Positions 1 through 9,116 of a stretch of DNA of 64,000 nucleotides are shown piece by piece. Within the stretch, counting starts at the first letter, position 1; each line of letters opens with the position of its first letter. A program made the position numbers and the translations under genes. The notes below the pieces were generated by a model that was not told where the DNA came from, searched no databases, and saw only the letters and a program-made list of their open reading frames with translations. The DNA is from Leptospira johnsonii. GTDB lineage: Bacteria; Spirochaetota; Leptospiria; Leptospirales; Leptospiraceae. The stretch covers positions 1,550,001 to 1,614,000 of the forward strand of contig NZ_BFAY01000011.1 of NCBI RefSeq assembly GCF_003112675.1, given 5' to 3'.

Positions 1-1
1 A

Positions 2-3000
2 GCTCCTGAACAAACTTTATTCTCTAATGACGAGTTTAGCGGTGACTTTAACGGAGACGGAACTTCTGACTTTTTATTATTCGATCGTTCCTCAGGCGAA
101 TGGGTATTAGGAGCGACTCAAAATCAAACGATTAATTTTAAAATTTGGTCTAAGGCTCCTCAATTCAAAACGATTACTCGCTGGCTGCAAGGAGACTTTA
201 ACGGAGACGGGCGAACCGATATAGGTTTTTTCTCGGCTAGTGACGGGAAGTTTTGGATTGGAGAAGCCACATTAGAAGGATTCCGTTACAAAATCTATAG
301 CGATATGAGCTACGGTCCAGACCAAGAAAGAGTTATGCAAACTCCTCTTCCTTTGGAAGAAGTAAAGTTAACTCAAGGATTTGGTGTCTTCTCCGCTGCT
401 TCGGAATCAAAGACAATCTTATTAGATTATCAATATGACGGAAATTTGAATCCAGGAAAAGGAGAGATTCCGTATGCAGGATGTTTTACTCAAAACGATT
501 GTTCTTCTTCCTTAGAACTTTTGTTATATGATAGAAAAACAGGAGTCTTTGATTTTAAGAAGGGTTCTACATTCACGGAATCTGTTCTTACCGGCTTTAA
601 TCCGGAAACCAATGGAATCTTGACTATTAACAACGGAAAACCGGATCGATATACTGTAAATTCAAGAGATGAAGTTTTATTCTTTGGAGAGTTTGGAACT
701 ACTAGTAAGTTTTTTGTAGTGACCCAAGACAGTGGAACTGCATTTAAAAGAACTGATTTTGCAAGTGTTTCGGATTCTCAGGTAGTTAATTTTGATATAA
801 ATTCCAGCGGATATGCGATTGATAATTTCGATTCAACAAGTGCAAAGTCCTTATTAGTTCTAAATGATCAAACAAGCAATTCAGCTCAAAGATTTTTCCT
901 AACAGGTCCAAATGGAACATCAACTAAGTATTTATCTGTAGCTACAACTACCGATTTATCTGATGCTTATTTTCCAAATCTCTTTCAAGTGGCAGGAGAT
1001 TCTCCAAATAGAAGTAACCGAAACAATTTTAGTATTTTCTCGGGAGACTTTATTGGAAGTGGAAAGGCTCAGATCTTGATTGTAGATCGTAGAAATACGA
1101 CTCACAAATGGTATTTGGGAACAATAGGAACTTCTTCCATTTCCTTTAAACTTATACCTGGAACTGTAAACCTTCCTGTTACTTTAGCAGTTTATAATAA
1201 AATAAATCCTGCAGGAATTCAATATGCTCTATATCCGGAAACAGTTGGTAATTCTATAGTATTCGAAGATCCAACTGATGTTTCCACTATCGTATTTTCC
1301 AAAATAAAAATTACTTCCACTTTCTCCTTTACTCGCACTACTTATAGTCCTGGGCTTGTAGGGTTTTCTAACCAATTTGATCATCGAGGAAATCCGATTG
1401 TGATTTCCGATGGAGAAAATAAGATTTTCGATCTATCTCAAAATAAGATCGTTTCCGTTGCTTCTCCTATTTTTAATTTATCTCTGACTCGCCCTGATCT
1501 AATAAGTAAGGTATATCCTTTTGATTGGATCCAAGGAGATTATAATGGAGATGGACTTACAGATATAGGTATTATACACCTCAAAGAATCCAGTTGGTAT
1601 TTTGCGATGTCAACGGGAAGTGTTCCTGATGTAGTGGAAGAGATCAAGAACGGGATCGGCGGAACTTATACTTTAGAATACGATAATTCGACAAAGTTTG
1701 ATAATAATGGAGGAGATAATATTCCGGATCTTTCCATTAATTACAGAGTTTGTACTAAGATCACGTTAGATGACGGACTTGGGAATAAAATCCCCAAAGA
1801 GTATTCTTATAAGAACGGGGTATCATTCTCCGCATTCATCAATGGCAAAAAAGAAACAGATGCTTTCGGATTTACCGAATTTACACTAACAGATGCAACT
1901 CATTCGAGAACTGTACATTCTTATTTTAGCCAACCTTATTCTAATTTTATGCACAATCGTGCTTTAGGTGGAGCAGAGAAGGAAGTTCATATTATAGGTT
2001 CGGATAACCAAGATTACGGTTACTCGAAGAAAAGTTATGAAATCCAACAAATAGAAACTGTAGCCGGTAAGATCAGCTATTTAGCTCGCTTAAACAAGAC
2101 TCAGAATTACATCAGTGGAACGCCGACTACGACATCCGAAAGTTCCGTAATTTTTAATGGATATAATTTAACAAAAAAGACGGATGTAAATACGGATCAT
2201 TACGCGGATTCTGCCCATGTTTCTCAGACATTTACTTCTGTAACAGATTTCGAAACGGACTCTACGACGAACCAAACTAGACCTAAGAAAGCTGTTTCCT
2301 TATCCGGTTCTTCTCATGAAACCACAAGTAATCTTACTTATGATTCTCAGGGGAATTTAATCCGAAACTCCGTAACATATACCGGGAGTGGACTCCCAGC
2401 TGTTACGGCAAGCATTGTAGAGTATGAATATGATACTTATGGAAATAGAACAGAAGAGAAAAATGTAAGCGCAAGTTCTGCTCGTGGGATTTCCTACGCG
2501 TACGATGATCAACTTCATCAATTCATAAAAGAGAAAACCAATTTTGGTGGTTCTCTTCAGCTTAAAACCAGATACACCACAAATTATGGAAAAGCATTTG
2601 GTTCTCCAGATGATTCTACCGATCCAAACGGAAACAAAGCATACTTCGATTATGATGATTATGGAAGACTTGTAGAATCTAGCGCAGATACAGATTCAGG
2701 TATTAAAACTTTAGCAAACTATTCCTATTCCGCCGATTTCCCTTTAAGCGCCAAAACTGTCTTTCCTTCGGGCAATGGGGATCCTGATTTCGCAACTAGA
2801 TCTTACAAAGACGGAATGGGACGTGTTGTCCAGACAGTAAAAACTGCATCCAGCGGACAATATGTTCATTCTGGAAAGATTACCTATAATGGGAATGGAC
2901 AGGTATCTCGCATGGGGCAACCGGATTGGGCAAACGCGAGTGAATTAGAAACGTTTACTGTAGTTACTCAAGAAAGAAACCCTACCTATTTCGAATACGA

Positions 3001-5629
3001 CGCAATCGGCAGGACCAAAAAAGCCATTTTACCTATCGCAGAAGGGGAAACAGAAGCTACTACATTAACGAATACTTACAACGACCCATTTGAAATTGTG
3101 GAAACACATAGTGGTGGAACAAGTAAAAGGACAATAAAAGACGGAAGGGGCCAAGTCCTTTATATAGAAGATTTTGGCTCTGATGGAACCAATGCAAAGA
3201 TCGGTTTCTGTTTCGATCTTGCTGGAAAGTTAGTGAAAAAGTCCGACCTGAACGACGGAGGAGCTTTGTCCTGTGACCCGAGCGGGATCAACGCAAAAGA
3301 TACCTCCGGAAAAAACCAAGCCTATTGGTTGTATGATGCATTCGGAAGATTGAAAAAGAACAGCGATCCTGATTTCGGCGTCAGTACTGCTTCTTATAAT
3401 GCGTTTGGAGATACTACCCAAACTGTCGATGCAAGAGGAATAACTACTAGTTTCACATATGATTCTCTTGGAAGAATGATCACGAAAGATATTCCAGAAG
3501 GGACCGTCCATTTTGATTATGATAGTGGCTCTGGAAGCGAAAACGCTCTCGGTAAGTTGGTAAGAGTAGAAGACTCCGCCCAAATCAAAACTTTCAGTTA
3601 CGATAAATTAGGGCGTACTAAAAAAGAAACGAGAAATATTAAGAATCTTACCATCGCTTTAGCAGACGGACCTTATATTACGGATTATAAATATGATCTA
3701 TTAGGTAGAGTTACTTCTATAGATTATCCGGAACATCCTGTAAGCCACACAAGAATGAAGGCTTGCTATACTTATGGAACCGCCGGTTATATTACAGGAA
3801 TTTCAGTCCAAGTGAATACGAATGGAATTCTTCCTGGATCTTGCAGCAAAACCATCGTTGAGAACATTGCCTATAACGAATTTGGGCAAACTTTAGGATT
3901 TGGACTCGGAAACGGCGTCCAAACCAACTATACGTATGATGTTAAGCAGAGGTTAGTTCGGATCAACTCCGTAGGTGATGTGGATGGGACTACCAAAACC
4001 TTACAAGATGCAGTGTATGCATTCAATAGCCAAAATAATATTACAGGGATTACAAATAATTCCTCTGAATATACAACTGCATATAACTATAGCTACGACG
4101 GTTTAAGTAGGCTTGTCGCCGCAGACGGACAATACCAAGAATCCGCAGACAATTATACAAAAACATTCCGCCAAAGTTTTGCTTATGCGAAGAATGGAAA
4201 CTTACTCGCTAAACGGAATCATAACTTTAACGATAATACCGTCATCGATGAGTGGAATTACCAATATTCGAACCACCAAGTCACTCATATAGATTCTACT
4301 CAAAGTGGTAACAACCGACTCGTCATGAATTATGATGCTGTCGGAAATATGACCTATCAGAGAGATAATTTCAAAGATCTCACTAAAACGATTACTATTG
4401 ATTCTCAGAATAGAATCACTCAAGTCCAAGACGCACTCAGCAACGCTATCGGTAATTACTGGTATGACGAAGGAGGCTTCCGAGTCCGCAAGAAAGCACT
4501 CGTTCCAAGCGGAGCTTCTTTCAAAACCCAAGAGATCCTATATCCAAGCAAATTCTATGGATTAGAATATTCCGAAGACACAAATATCCTAAGCTCTATT
4601 AATAACGTTTATCTAAACGGAGTGAGAATTGCAGCTCTCAATGAAGAAGGTACTACCGCTTATTTCTTAACGGACCAAGTAGATTCGGTAGCCCATGTAC
4701 TAGATGAAGGTGCCCATACTCTGAGTCGTATGCAGTACGAGCCATATGGAGAGACTCTTGTCCAAAGAGGAAATCTGGATTTTGCTCCGAAGTATAATTC
4801 ACAAGAGTTGGATAGAGAGACTAATTTCTATTTTTATAATGCAAGGTATTATGATCCACAGATTGCTCGGTTTACAAGTGCCGATAGTGTAATAGACGGG
4901 GCACGCAGTACACAAGGATGGAATAGATTTTCTTATGTGGCTGGGAATCCGATTAAGTATAAGGATCCGACTGGGCACATTTTACAAATTGTAAATAAGG
5001 AAAAAGCGGAAGTAGATACAGCGATTAAACATCTAAGCTCCTTGGCAGGGGCAAAAGTATCGATTGATTCGAAGGGTAATTTGCAACTTGGAAAGAGAAC
5101 AGCAGAAAATACAAAGAATGGATATGAACTAGTCAGACGGCTGATTGCAGATACTAAGCATACAGCTAAATTAATTATAAATCATGAAGGATTAAATGAA
5201 GTTCGTCTCGATGAAATAGATTATACTAAGTATAATCCAAATTTGTATAATGGAAAAGGAGTAAATACTCTCATTTATATCGATCCAGACAACGACATCC
5301 CAATAGCAGAGAAAGATGACGATGGTCTGTTACGAAAGCGAAGCCCAACTGCAGAAATAAAAATTGCCCATGAGTTTATTCATTCTGGCCATTTTTTTGG
5401 TGGGAAGGCCAACGCCTTCAGCTTCAGTCTTGAAGAACAAGTGTATAAACATCAAGAAGAGACATGGTTCTTAAAACTTTTCGGCATAGATGAAATTACT
5501 AGACGAGTTACAGATGAGGTGAAGAGAGAAGAATTGCGAACTGTGGGGCTAAAATATGTTGAGGGGACTGAGATTACGGAGAACATGGTTCGTAAGGAAA
5601 GAAATGAAAAGCTGCGAATGGCATATTAA
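2..5629 (+). CDS. Rhs/YD-repeat protein with C-terminal M91-like metallopeptidase toxin domain (5' partial)
   Basis: The reading frame is open from base 2, so the true start lies left of the window; at least 1875 residues are visible. Three GDxNGDGxxD motifs (near bases 40, 190 and 1535) are FG-GAP/VCBS-type calcium loops. A TcdB/SpvB-like middle region follows (about 1630-1930), then many YDxxGR repeats (about 2340-4480). The Rhs core (about 4650-4980) ends in an NPIKYKDPTGH-type motif, where Rhs proteins switch to a variable toxin tip. The last ~216 residues contain HEFIH (bases 5369-5383) followed by SGH, then EELRTVGL and ITENMVRKE. That combination matches my memory of the NleD-like M91 zinc metallopeptidases. 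Inference: a shell-encapsulated polymorphic toxin with a protease warhead. The delivery route is unknown. The Rhs architecture is near certain; the M91 assignment is by motif only. Confidence 0.9.
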   Translation, partial: APEQTLFSNDEFSGDFNGDGTSDFLLFDRSSGEWVLGATQNQTINFKIWSKAPQFKTITRWLQGDFNGDGRTDIGFFSASDGKFWIGEATLEGFRYKIYSDMSYGPDQERVMQTPLPLEEVKLTQGFGVFSAASESKTILLDYQYDGNLNPGKGEIPYAGCFTQNDCSSSLELLLYDRKTGVFDFKKGSTFTESVLTGFNPETNGILTINNGKPDRYTVNSRDEVLFFGEFGTTSKFFVVTQDSGTAFKRTDFASVSDSQVVNFDINSSGYAIDNFDSTSAKSLLVLNDQTSNSAQRFFLTGPNGTSTKYLSVATTTDLSDAYFPNLFQVAGDSPNRSNRNNFSIFSGDFIGSGKAQILIVDRRNTTHKWYLGTIGTSSISFKLIPGTVNLPVTLAVYNKINPAGIQYALYPETVGNSIVFEDPTDVSTIVFSKIKITSTFSFTRTTYSPGLVGFSNQFDHRGNPIVISDGENKIFDLSQNKIVSVASPIFNLSLTRPDLISKVYPFDWIQGDYNGDGLTDIGIIHLKESSWYFAMSTGSVPDVVEEIKNGIGGTYTLEYDNSTKFDNNGGDNIPDLSINYRVCTKITLDDGLGNKIPKEYSYKNGVSFSAFINGKKETDAFGFTEFTLTDATHSRTVHSYFSQPYSNFMHNRALGGAEKEVHIIGSDNQDYGYSKKSYEIQQIETVAGKISYLARLNKTQNYISGTPTTTSESSVIFNGYNLTKKTDVNTDHYADSAHVSQTFTSVTDFETDSTTNQTRPKKAVSLSGSSHETTSNLTYDSQGNLIRNSVTYTGSGLPAVTASIVEYEYDTYGNRTEEKNVSASSARGISYAYDDQLHQFIKEKTNFGGSLQLKTRYTTNYGKAFGSPDDSTDPNGNKAYFDYDDYGRLVESSADTDSGIKTLANYSYSADFPLSAKTVFPSGNGDPDFATRSYKDGMGRVVQTVKTASSGQYVHSGKITYNGNGQVSRMGQPDWANASELETFTVVTQERNPTYFEYDAIGRTKKAILPIAEGETEATTLTNTYNDPFEIVETHSGGTSKRTIKDGRGQVLYIEDFGSDGTNAKIGFCFDLAGKLVKKSDLNDGGALSCDPSGINAKDTSGKNQAYWLYDAFGRLKKNSDPDFGVSTASYNAFGDTTQTVDARGITTSFTYDSLGRMITKDIPEGTVHFDYDSGSGSENALGKLVRVEDSAQIKTFSYDKLGRTKKETRNIKNLTIALADGPYITDYKYDLLGRVTSIDYPEHPVSHTRMKACYTYGTAGYITGISVQVNTNGILPGSCSKTIVENIAYNEFGQTLGFGLGNGVQTNYTYDVKQRLVRINSVGDVDGTTKTLQDAVYAFNSQNNITGITNNSSEYTTAYNYSYDGLSRLVAADGQYQESADNYTKTFRQSFAYAKNGNLLAKRNHNFNDNTVIDEWNYQYSNHQVTHIDSTQSGNNRLVMNYDAVGNMTYQRDNFKDLTKTITIDSQNRITQVQDALSNAIGNYWYDEGGFRVRKKALVPSGASFKTQEILYPSKFYGLEYSEDTNILSSINNVYLNGVRIAALNEEGTTAYFLTDQVDSVAHVLDEGAHTLSRMQYEPYGETLVQRGNLDFAPKYNSQELDRETNFYFYNARYYDPQIARFTSADSVIDGARSTQGWNRFSYVAGNPIKYKDPTGHILQIVNKEKAEVDTAIKHLSSLAGAKVSIDSKGNLQLGKRTAENTKNGYELVRRLIADTKHTAKLIINHEGLNEVRLDEIDYTKYNPNLYNGKGVNTLIYIDPDNDIPIAEKDDDGLLRKRSPTAEIKIAHEFIHSGHFFGGKANAFSFSLEEQVYKHQEETWFLKLFGIDEITRRVTDEVKREELRTVGLKYVEGTEITENMVRKERNEKLRMAY

Positions 5630-6092
5630 GATTGAAGTGAAATTGCTCAGTCTCATATTGCTATTGTCTTTTTGGGGCTGTTATGCAAAGTGTCAATCTT
5701 TTCAAGATATCACATTAGGCCCCAATGATTATATATTTCAAAATTCTAATCTGAAAATCGAAGAGTTTATTGGAGATATAAAATTCACCCAAAGGATCAT
5801 CACTTCCTTGGAAGCTAAAAAGGCAAAATCATTAGCGATGGAGTGCGTAAAAGAGCGCAATGCATCGATATACAAAAAGCTAAATAGATATATAGTGCAG
5901 TATGTAGGATTAGAAGCAAAAGAAATAAAAATTGTTTACATTAACTTTTTTATACCTACAAAATATGACGATCCATCTCGATTTAGTAAAAGCATTCCTT
6001 TAGTTATGGACGGGGGGGATAGGTATTTTTCTTTAATGCTAAATCTCAAGAATGAGACCTGTTTCAACTTTCACGTAAACCATGAATTATGA
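5604..6092 (+). CDS. Small exported protein overlapping the Rhs toxin gene, candidate immunity protein
   Basis: This 162-residue protein starts at an ATG preceded by AAGGAAAG, inside the last 26 bases of the Rhs gene but in another frame, so the two are probably translationally coupled. An upstream ATG at 5556 is in frame but lacks a good ribosome binding site. The N-terminus is basic, followed by a hydrophobic stretch (LLSLILLLSFWGC). That fits a signal peptide with a loose lipobox, Cys at about residue 26. The rest is mixed charged and hydrophobic and ends in a conserved-looking DGG...FxFHVN segment. I do not recognise the family. Position directly after a polymorphic toxin tip is the classical place for an immunity gene, and a periplasmic or lipid-anchored location would suit a toxin that enters from outside. 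The function is inferred from context only. Confidence 0.7.
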   Translation: MKSCEWHIKIEVKLLSLILLLSFWGCYAKCQSFQDITLGPNDYIFQNSNLKIEEFIGDIKFTQRIITSLEAKKAKSLAMECVKERNASIYKKLNRYIVQYVGLEAKEIKIVYINFFIPTKYDDPSRFSKSIPLVMDGGDRYFSLMLNLKNETCFNFHVNHEL

Positions 6093-6494
6093 TAATCATA
6101 TGGAGTGGTCATTCGTTTTATGGATCTTTAAATATATGCTTAGAAATGCTATTTTTTGAAGTTCCTCCCTACTTCTCCAAACCCTGCTTCGCAGTCTGCT
6201 TTCAACCTAAACTGATAAATTCTTTTTCCAATCTGTAATCCGCTCCGGCAACACCAGCAGGTCCCCCTGCGATTCCATTAGTGATAGCGCAGAAGGCTCA
6301 TGTCTGACTAAGTCGATCTATGAGGCTTTAGATATTTTAAATTCGGCTAACTTTTTTAGATCACTTTTTCTATTTGGAAACAAAACTTTACGACGTAAAA
6401 TTTCCTGACCGTAGAGTGATTCAATCTTAGCTTGTTGTACGATTGCAATTGTAGTATTTCGGAAATTTGATCTATTTCAAGGTCGTTCCACAAT
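6093..6494. other. Intergenic stretch with decayed coding sequence
   Basis: No intact gene is visible. The minus strand at about 6168-6320 carries the remnant described separately; the rest (6093-6160 and 6330-6494) shows nothing I can name. Confidence 0.5.
6168..6320 (-). pseudogene. Decayed gene tail, copy A
   Basis: Reading the minus strand gives IDLVRHEPSALSLMESQG. After a frame change it gives ADYRLEKEFISLG, an in-frame stop, then KQTAKQGLEK. These line up block by block with the longer fragment at 7850-8134 (IDLVRYEPSTIALMESHG, ADSRMENEFKRLGWKQ). At least one frameshift and one stop are present, so this is a relic. The parent protein is not recognised. Confidence 0.65.
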
Positions 6495-7663
6495 TTATAG
6501 ATCACTACTTACTTTGATCCTACGAACAAGGAGATCTTTTAAAATCAAAAATGGTCTTTCGATAACATAAAAGATGGGAATACAGAGTAAGAATACTGAA
6601 ACTGAAGTGAATAATCCAATTAACAGGAAAGTCCCCAAATTTTTTAATTCTGGATTATTCTGACCATAGAATAAAAATAATATCGTACCTGATAAGCCTC
6701 CGTGCCATAGATACATTGTGTAACTAACTCGAGCGATTGGTCTAAAAATAAAAAGCCCGAAAATTTTATTCCAAAAGCTACCTTCGATTAAAGTAGCCAT
6801 AAGCAAAGATCCAAACCCCAATTGAAATAGGGTAAAGACGAAAATTAAATTCACTTGACTTCTTCTCTGCTGGAACGCGAAGAACAAGGAGACAATTATA
6901 CAAAAACTGAATAGAAGGTCGGTCTTTATATTACTGTTCTTGAAAAATTGAGGTTTCCAATATGTAAGTTCCGCGATCAGCATTCCTAAAATCAAAAAAT
7001 CAAAACGAGTTTCTGTATGAACTTCAATGGAAAGCCTATGGATTCCCCAGAAATAATAAACGATCCGAAAAATCAGAGGAAGAATAAATAAAATTACTAG
7101 GATGCTCCGCCTTGCGTTTGCTGTGACTTTAAACAATAGAAAGAGACTGAGCGGAGGGATGACTAAATAAAACTGCTCTTCGATAGATAGGGACCATCCG
7201 AATTCGAATAACCTGTCTCTAAAATAATTGGAGATATAAAAAAAATCTCCCCAGGAATTGGATAAAACTCTTCCTAATCTTTCATGGTTGGCGATATCAG
7301 CCGCACTAGGGTTAGATATTTTATCAAAAAATTTATATGATCCCTGAGTCTGAAAATAGCTGATTAGGATGCAAAGATAGTATGCGGGCATGATCCTTAA
7401 GACTCTTTTCACATAGAAAATTTTTAAGTTTATCTTGGAAGTGTTTTCGTTTTCTTTTAAAAGACCTCCGTAAATCAAGAATCCGCTTAGGATGAAGAAT
7501 AAACCCCTGCTCGCAGATTTTGAAAAACATTGATCAGGATTGGATTTTCAGTCTTGAAGATCACTCCTATATGAAAAAGTATTACTAAAAAAATAGATAA
7601 GGCCCTTAAACCGTTTAATGCAGGTAATTCGGACTCATTTTTGGAGAATAGATATTTCAACAT
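6495..7663 (-). pseudogene. Acyltransferase 3 (OafA/YrhL-like) membrane protein, frameshifted
   Basis: The N-terminal piece (ATG at 7663, MLKYLFSKNESELPALNGLR) has the typical start of acyltransferase-3 proteins, with a first membrane helix and the FHIGV histidine. It runs to ...NLRAG and then falls out of frame. The remainder, from the SGFLIYGGLL helix to 6495, is in another frame and has the usual string of membrane helices plus a WSLSIEEQFYL motif. The family normally has GVDLFFxLSGFL at the junction. Here the sequence reads as if about four bases (the Asp codon plus one) were lost near 7489-7496. Intact, it would be about 390 residues and transfer acyl groups to surface polysaccharide. 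A TTG at 7693 is in frame but less likely as the start. A sequencing error cannot be excluded. Confidence 0.8.
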
Positions 7664-7849
7664 GAATCTCTTACTTTCTAGTATCAAACCCAATTAACCC
7701 GAATAGGAAGGTGGGCATTCTTAGGGTTTTTATCGTTCATAAATAAAACGGAAAATAATCCAAGAAGTATCTATCTTTACTTGGAAATTTTTGCTTTCAA
7801 GTTGGTTGATGCAGGAATGAACAGGGTACCTTAGCTTCGCACACGACTC

Positions 7850-8134
7850 CTACCTTCCCAGCGTCACGATCTCCATCTTTCCTAACGCCTGTTTCGAAAC
7901 CTGCTTCCAACCCAATCGTTTAAATTCATTTTCCATTCTACTGTCCGCGTCTGACACGTAATCGTTTTCTCCCGGCGGTTTACCGTGAGATTCCATTAAG
8001 GCGATCGTAGAAGGTTCATAACGCACTAAATCAATGATGGAAACTTTTGGAGTTATAAATTCCAGATAACGTCCTAAATCTTTTGCACATTTACTAATTA
8101 AAAGAAAGGCTCTCCTTGCCGATTGAGATTGTGA
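7850..8134 (-). pseudogene. Gene tail remnant, copy B
   Basis: The minus strand is open for 94 codons from an in-frame stop at 8135-8137 to a TAG at 7850-7852, with no convincing start codon. It reads like a true C-terminus (AFLLISKCAKDLGRYLEF, IDLVRYEPSTIALMESHG, GENDYVSDADSRMENEF, KMEIVTLGR). The same sequence appears in more degraded form at 6168-6320. Because the 5' part is missing and a second mutated copy lies 1.7 kb away, I call it a 3' gene fragment. The parent family is not recognised. Confidence 0.6.
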
Positions 8135-8270
8135 TCAAACAAATTTCAAAAAAGGAGAACCCCGTAAGAGCAGTAGAAGCGCGATAGTCCTCTGGAGGAT
8201 TTTAGTGCACTCAAAAAAATCCTTTATCATAAATATCTAATTTTTCAAGCAGAAAATCCAGTCCCTGTTT

Positions 8271-8289
8271 TTGTAGGAACTCCTACAAG
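8271..8289. repeat. Short intergenic palindrome, TGTAGGA-type
   Basis: TTGTAGGAACTCCTACAAG, a near-perfect palindrome around GGAACTCC. Close relatives occur at 38834, 51012 and 51139, all outside genes. Confidence 0.55.
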
Positions 8290-8299
8290 CGGCGGGTGT

Positions 8300-8344
8300 T
8301 CTTCGCTGGGCGGGTTTGCGCAAGTTCGCCCATGCACACGAAGA
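8300..8344. repeat. GC-rich cruciform-type inverted repeat
   Basis: Outer arms TCTTCG / CGAAGA and inner arms GGGCG / CGCCC (8308-8312 and 8327-8331) surround a GC-rich loop. It resembles the GC-rich hairpins at 14414-14526 and 50881-51000 and stands out from the AT-rich surroundings. Confidence 0.45.
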
Positions 8345-8525
8345 CCAAAGAAACTTACACAAACCCCATATCCCATTTGAGCCACCCTATATCACAAATG
8401 AGGTATTTTTAATATCGAATAACGTTCCCATTTTAACAATTTTCCCTCACCAATAAAAAATTTCTAACCACCAACTGTCCGTCATTCCTCCTCCGCAAGT
8501 TATCCATTGTAGATATCGATTTTTC

Positions 8526-8546
8526 AGAACGATATCATAACGTTCT
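8526..8546. promoter_or_regulatory. Inverted repeat upstream of the small lipoprotein gene
   Basis: Arms AGAACG and CGTTCT flank a central AT-rich stretch (21 bases in all), ending 17 bases before the ATG at 8564. It could be an operator or an mRNA hairpin beside the ribosome binding site (GAGGA at about 8552). Confidence 0.4.
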
Positions 8547-8563
8547 ATGATGAGGAAAAATGT

Positions 8564-8938
8564 ATGAGAAAATTATTGTTTGTTGGGATGGTTTCCCTTT
8601 TGTCTTTCGCCAATTGTGCGGTAGCAGATTCACTTGGTCTGTCGGATAGTGTAAAAGGTTCCGAAGCTAGGTCTCAAATCAAAGCTGCTGCGATGACTTC
8701 TGATATATTATATTATGGATCTGCGGATCCTGCTAATGCTGCAATGATTACTGCTCTTGACCTATTTATGACCGATTTGTTCTTAAAAATCGATGATAGT
8801 AAATATTACAAGAAAACCGACGTGGACAAATGTGTGAAAGACGTTCAGGTCATTGGGCTTTTAGTTTTAGACCCGAGCCAAACCGTTGCTACGAGCGAGA
8901 ATTGCACCGGCTTAAAAGCAAACGGGGAAATTATCTAA
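8564..8938 (+). CDS. Small lipoprotein of a Leptospira-type family
   Basis: A 124-residue protein whose ATG follows a GAGGA ribosome binding site. The signal peptide MRKLLFVGMVSLLSFANC ends in a spirochaetal-type lipobox (FANC) with Cys at residue 18. The mature part begins AVADSLGLSDSVKGSEARSQ and is alanine- and aspartate-rich. Two further cysteines (near residues 89 and 112) could form a disulfide. From memory it resembles the small Leptospira lipoprotein family TIGR04452, whose function is unknown. It is predicted to be anchored in the outer or inner membrane. It stands alone, with an inverted repeat in front and a hairpin behind, so it is probably monocistronic. Confidence 0.8.
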   Translation: MRKLLFVGMVSLLSFANCAVADSLGLSDSVKGSEARSQIKAAAMTSDILYYGSADPANAAMITALDLFMTDLFLKIDDSKYYKKTDVDKCVKDVQVIGLLVLDPSQTVATSENCTGLKANGEII

Positions 8939-8956
8939 TTCTAAAAAAGGCATCGG

Positions 8957-8988
8957 CTCCGGGGTTCGTAAGCGGTCGATTCCCGGAG
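8957..8988 (+). terminator. Possible hairpin terminator
   Basis: CTCCGGG and CCCGGAG pair across a loop of about 18 bases, 19 bases after the lipoprotein stop. There is no clear U-tract, so this is weak. Confidence 0.3.
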
Positions 8989-9116
8989 ATATAGAGTTGA
9001 TTCAATAAAGATCGTTGGACGATTTTTTTCCGGCTATATCATACAAATAATAAAGTAATAGACCCTAGTCTTTCTACATTCATTCTTTCCCAAAGTATTT
9101 TCATTTGGATTATTGA

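Larger units (their letters stand above)
7694..8563. other. Long intergenic region with gene relic and palindromic repeats
   Basis: 870 bases without an intact gene. It holds the decayed tail copy B (7850-8134), a TGTAGGA-type palindrome (8271-8289), a GC-rich cruciform (8300-8344) and an inverted repeat just before the next gene (8526-8546). 7694-7849 and 8345-8520 show nothing I can assign. Confidence 0.6.

Noticed and set aside
3230..3583. Minus-strand open frame inside the Rhs gene
   Set aside because: It lies wholly within the strongly supported Rhs coding frame, has no ribosome binding site and no recognisable protein pattern; repeats in the Rhs gene easily keep the other strand open.
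7333..7530. Third frame across the acyltransferase break
   Set aside because: It is the out-of-frame reading that bridges the frameshift; its residues are basic and not membrane-like, unlike the two flanking pieces.
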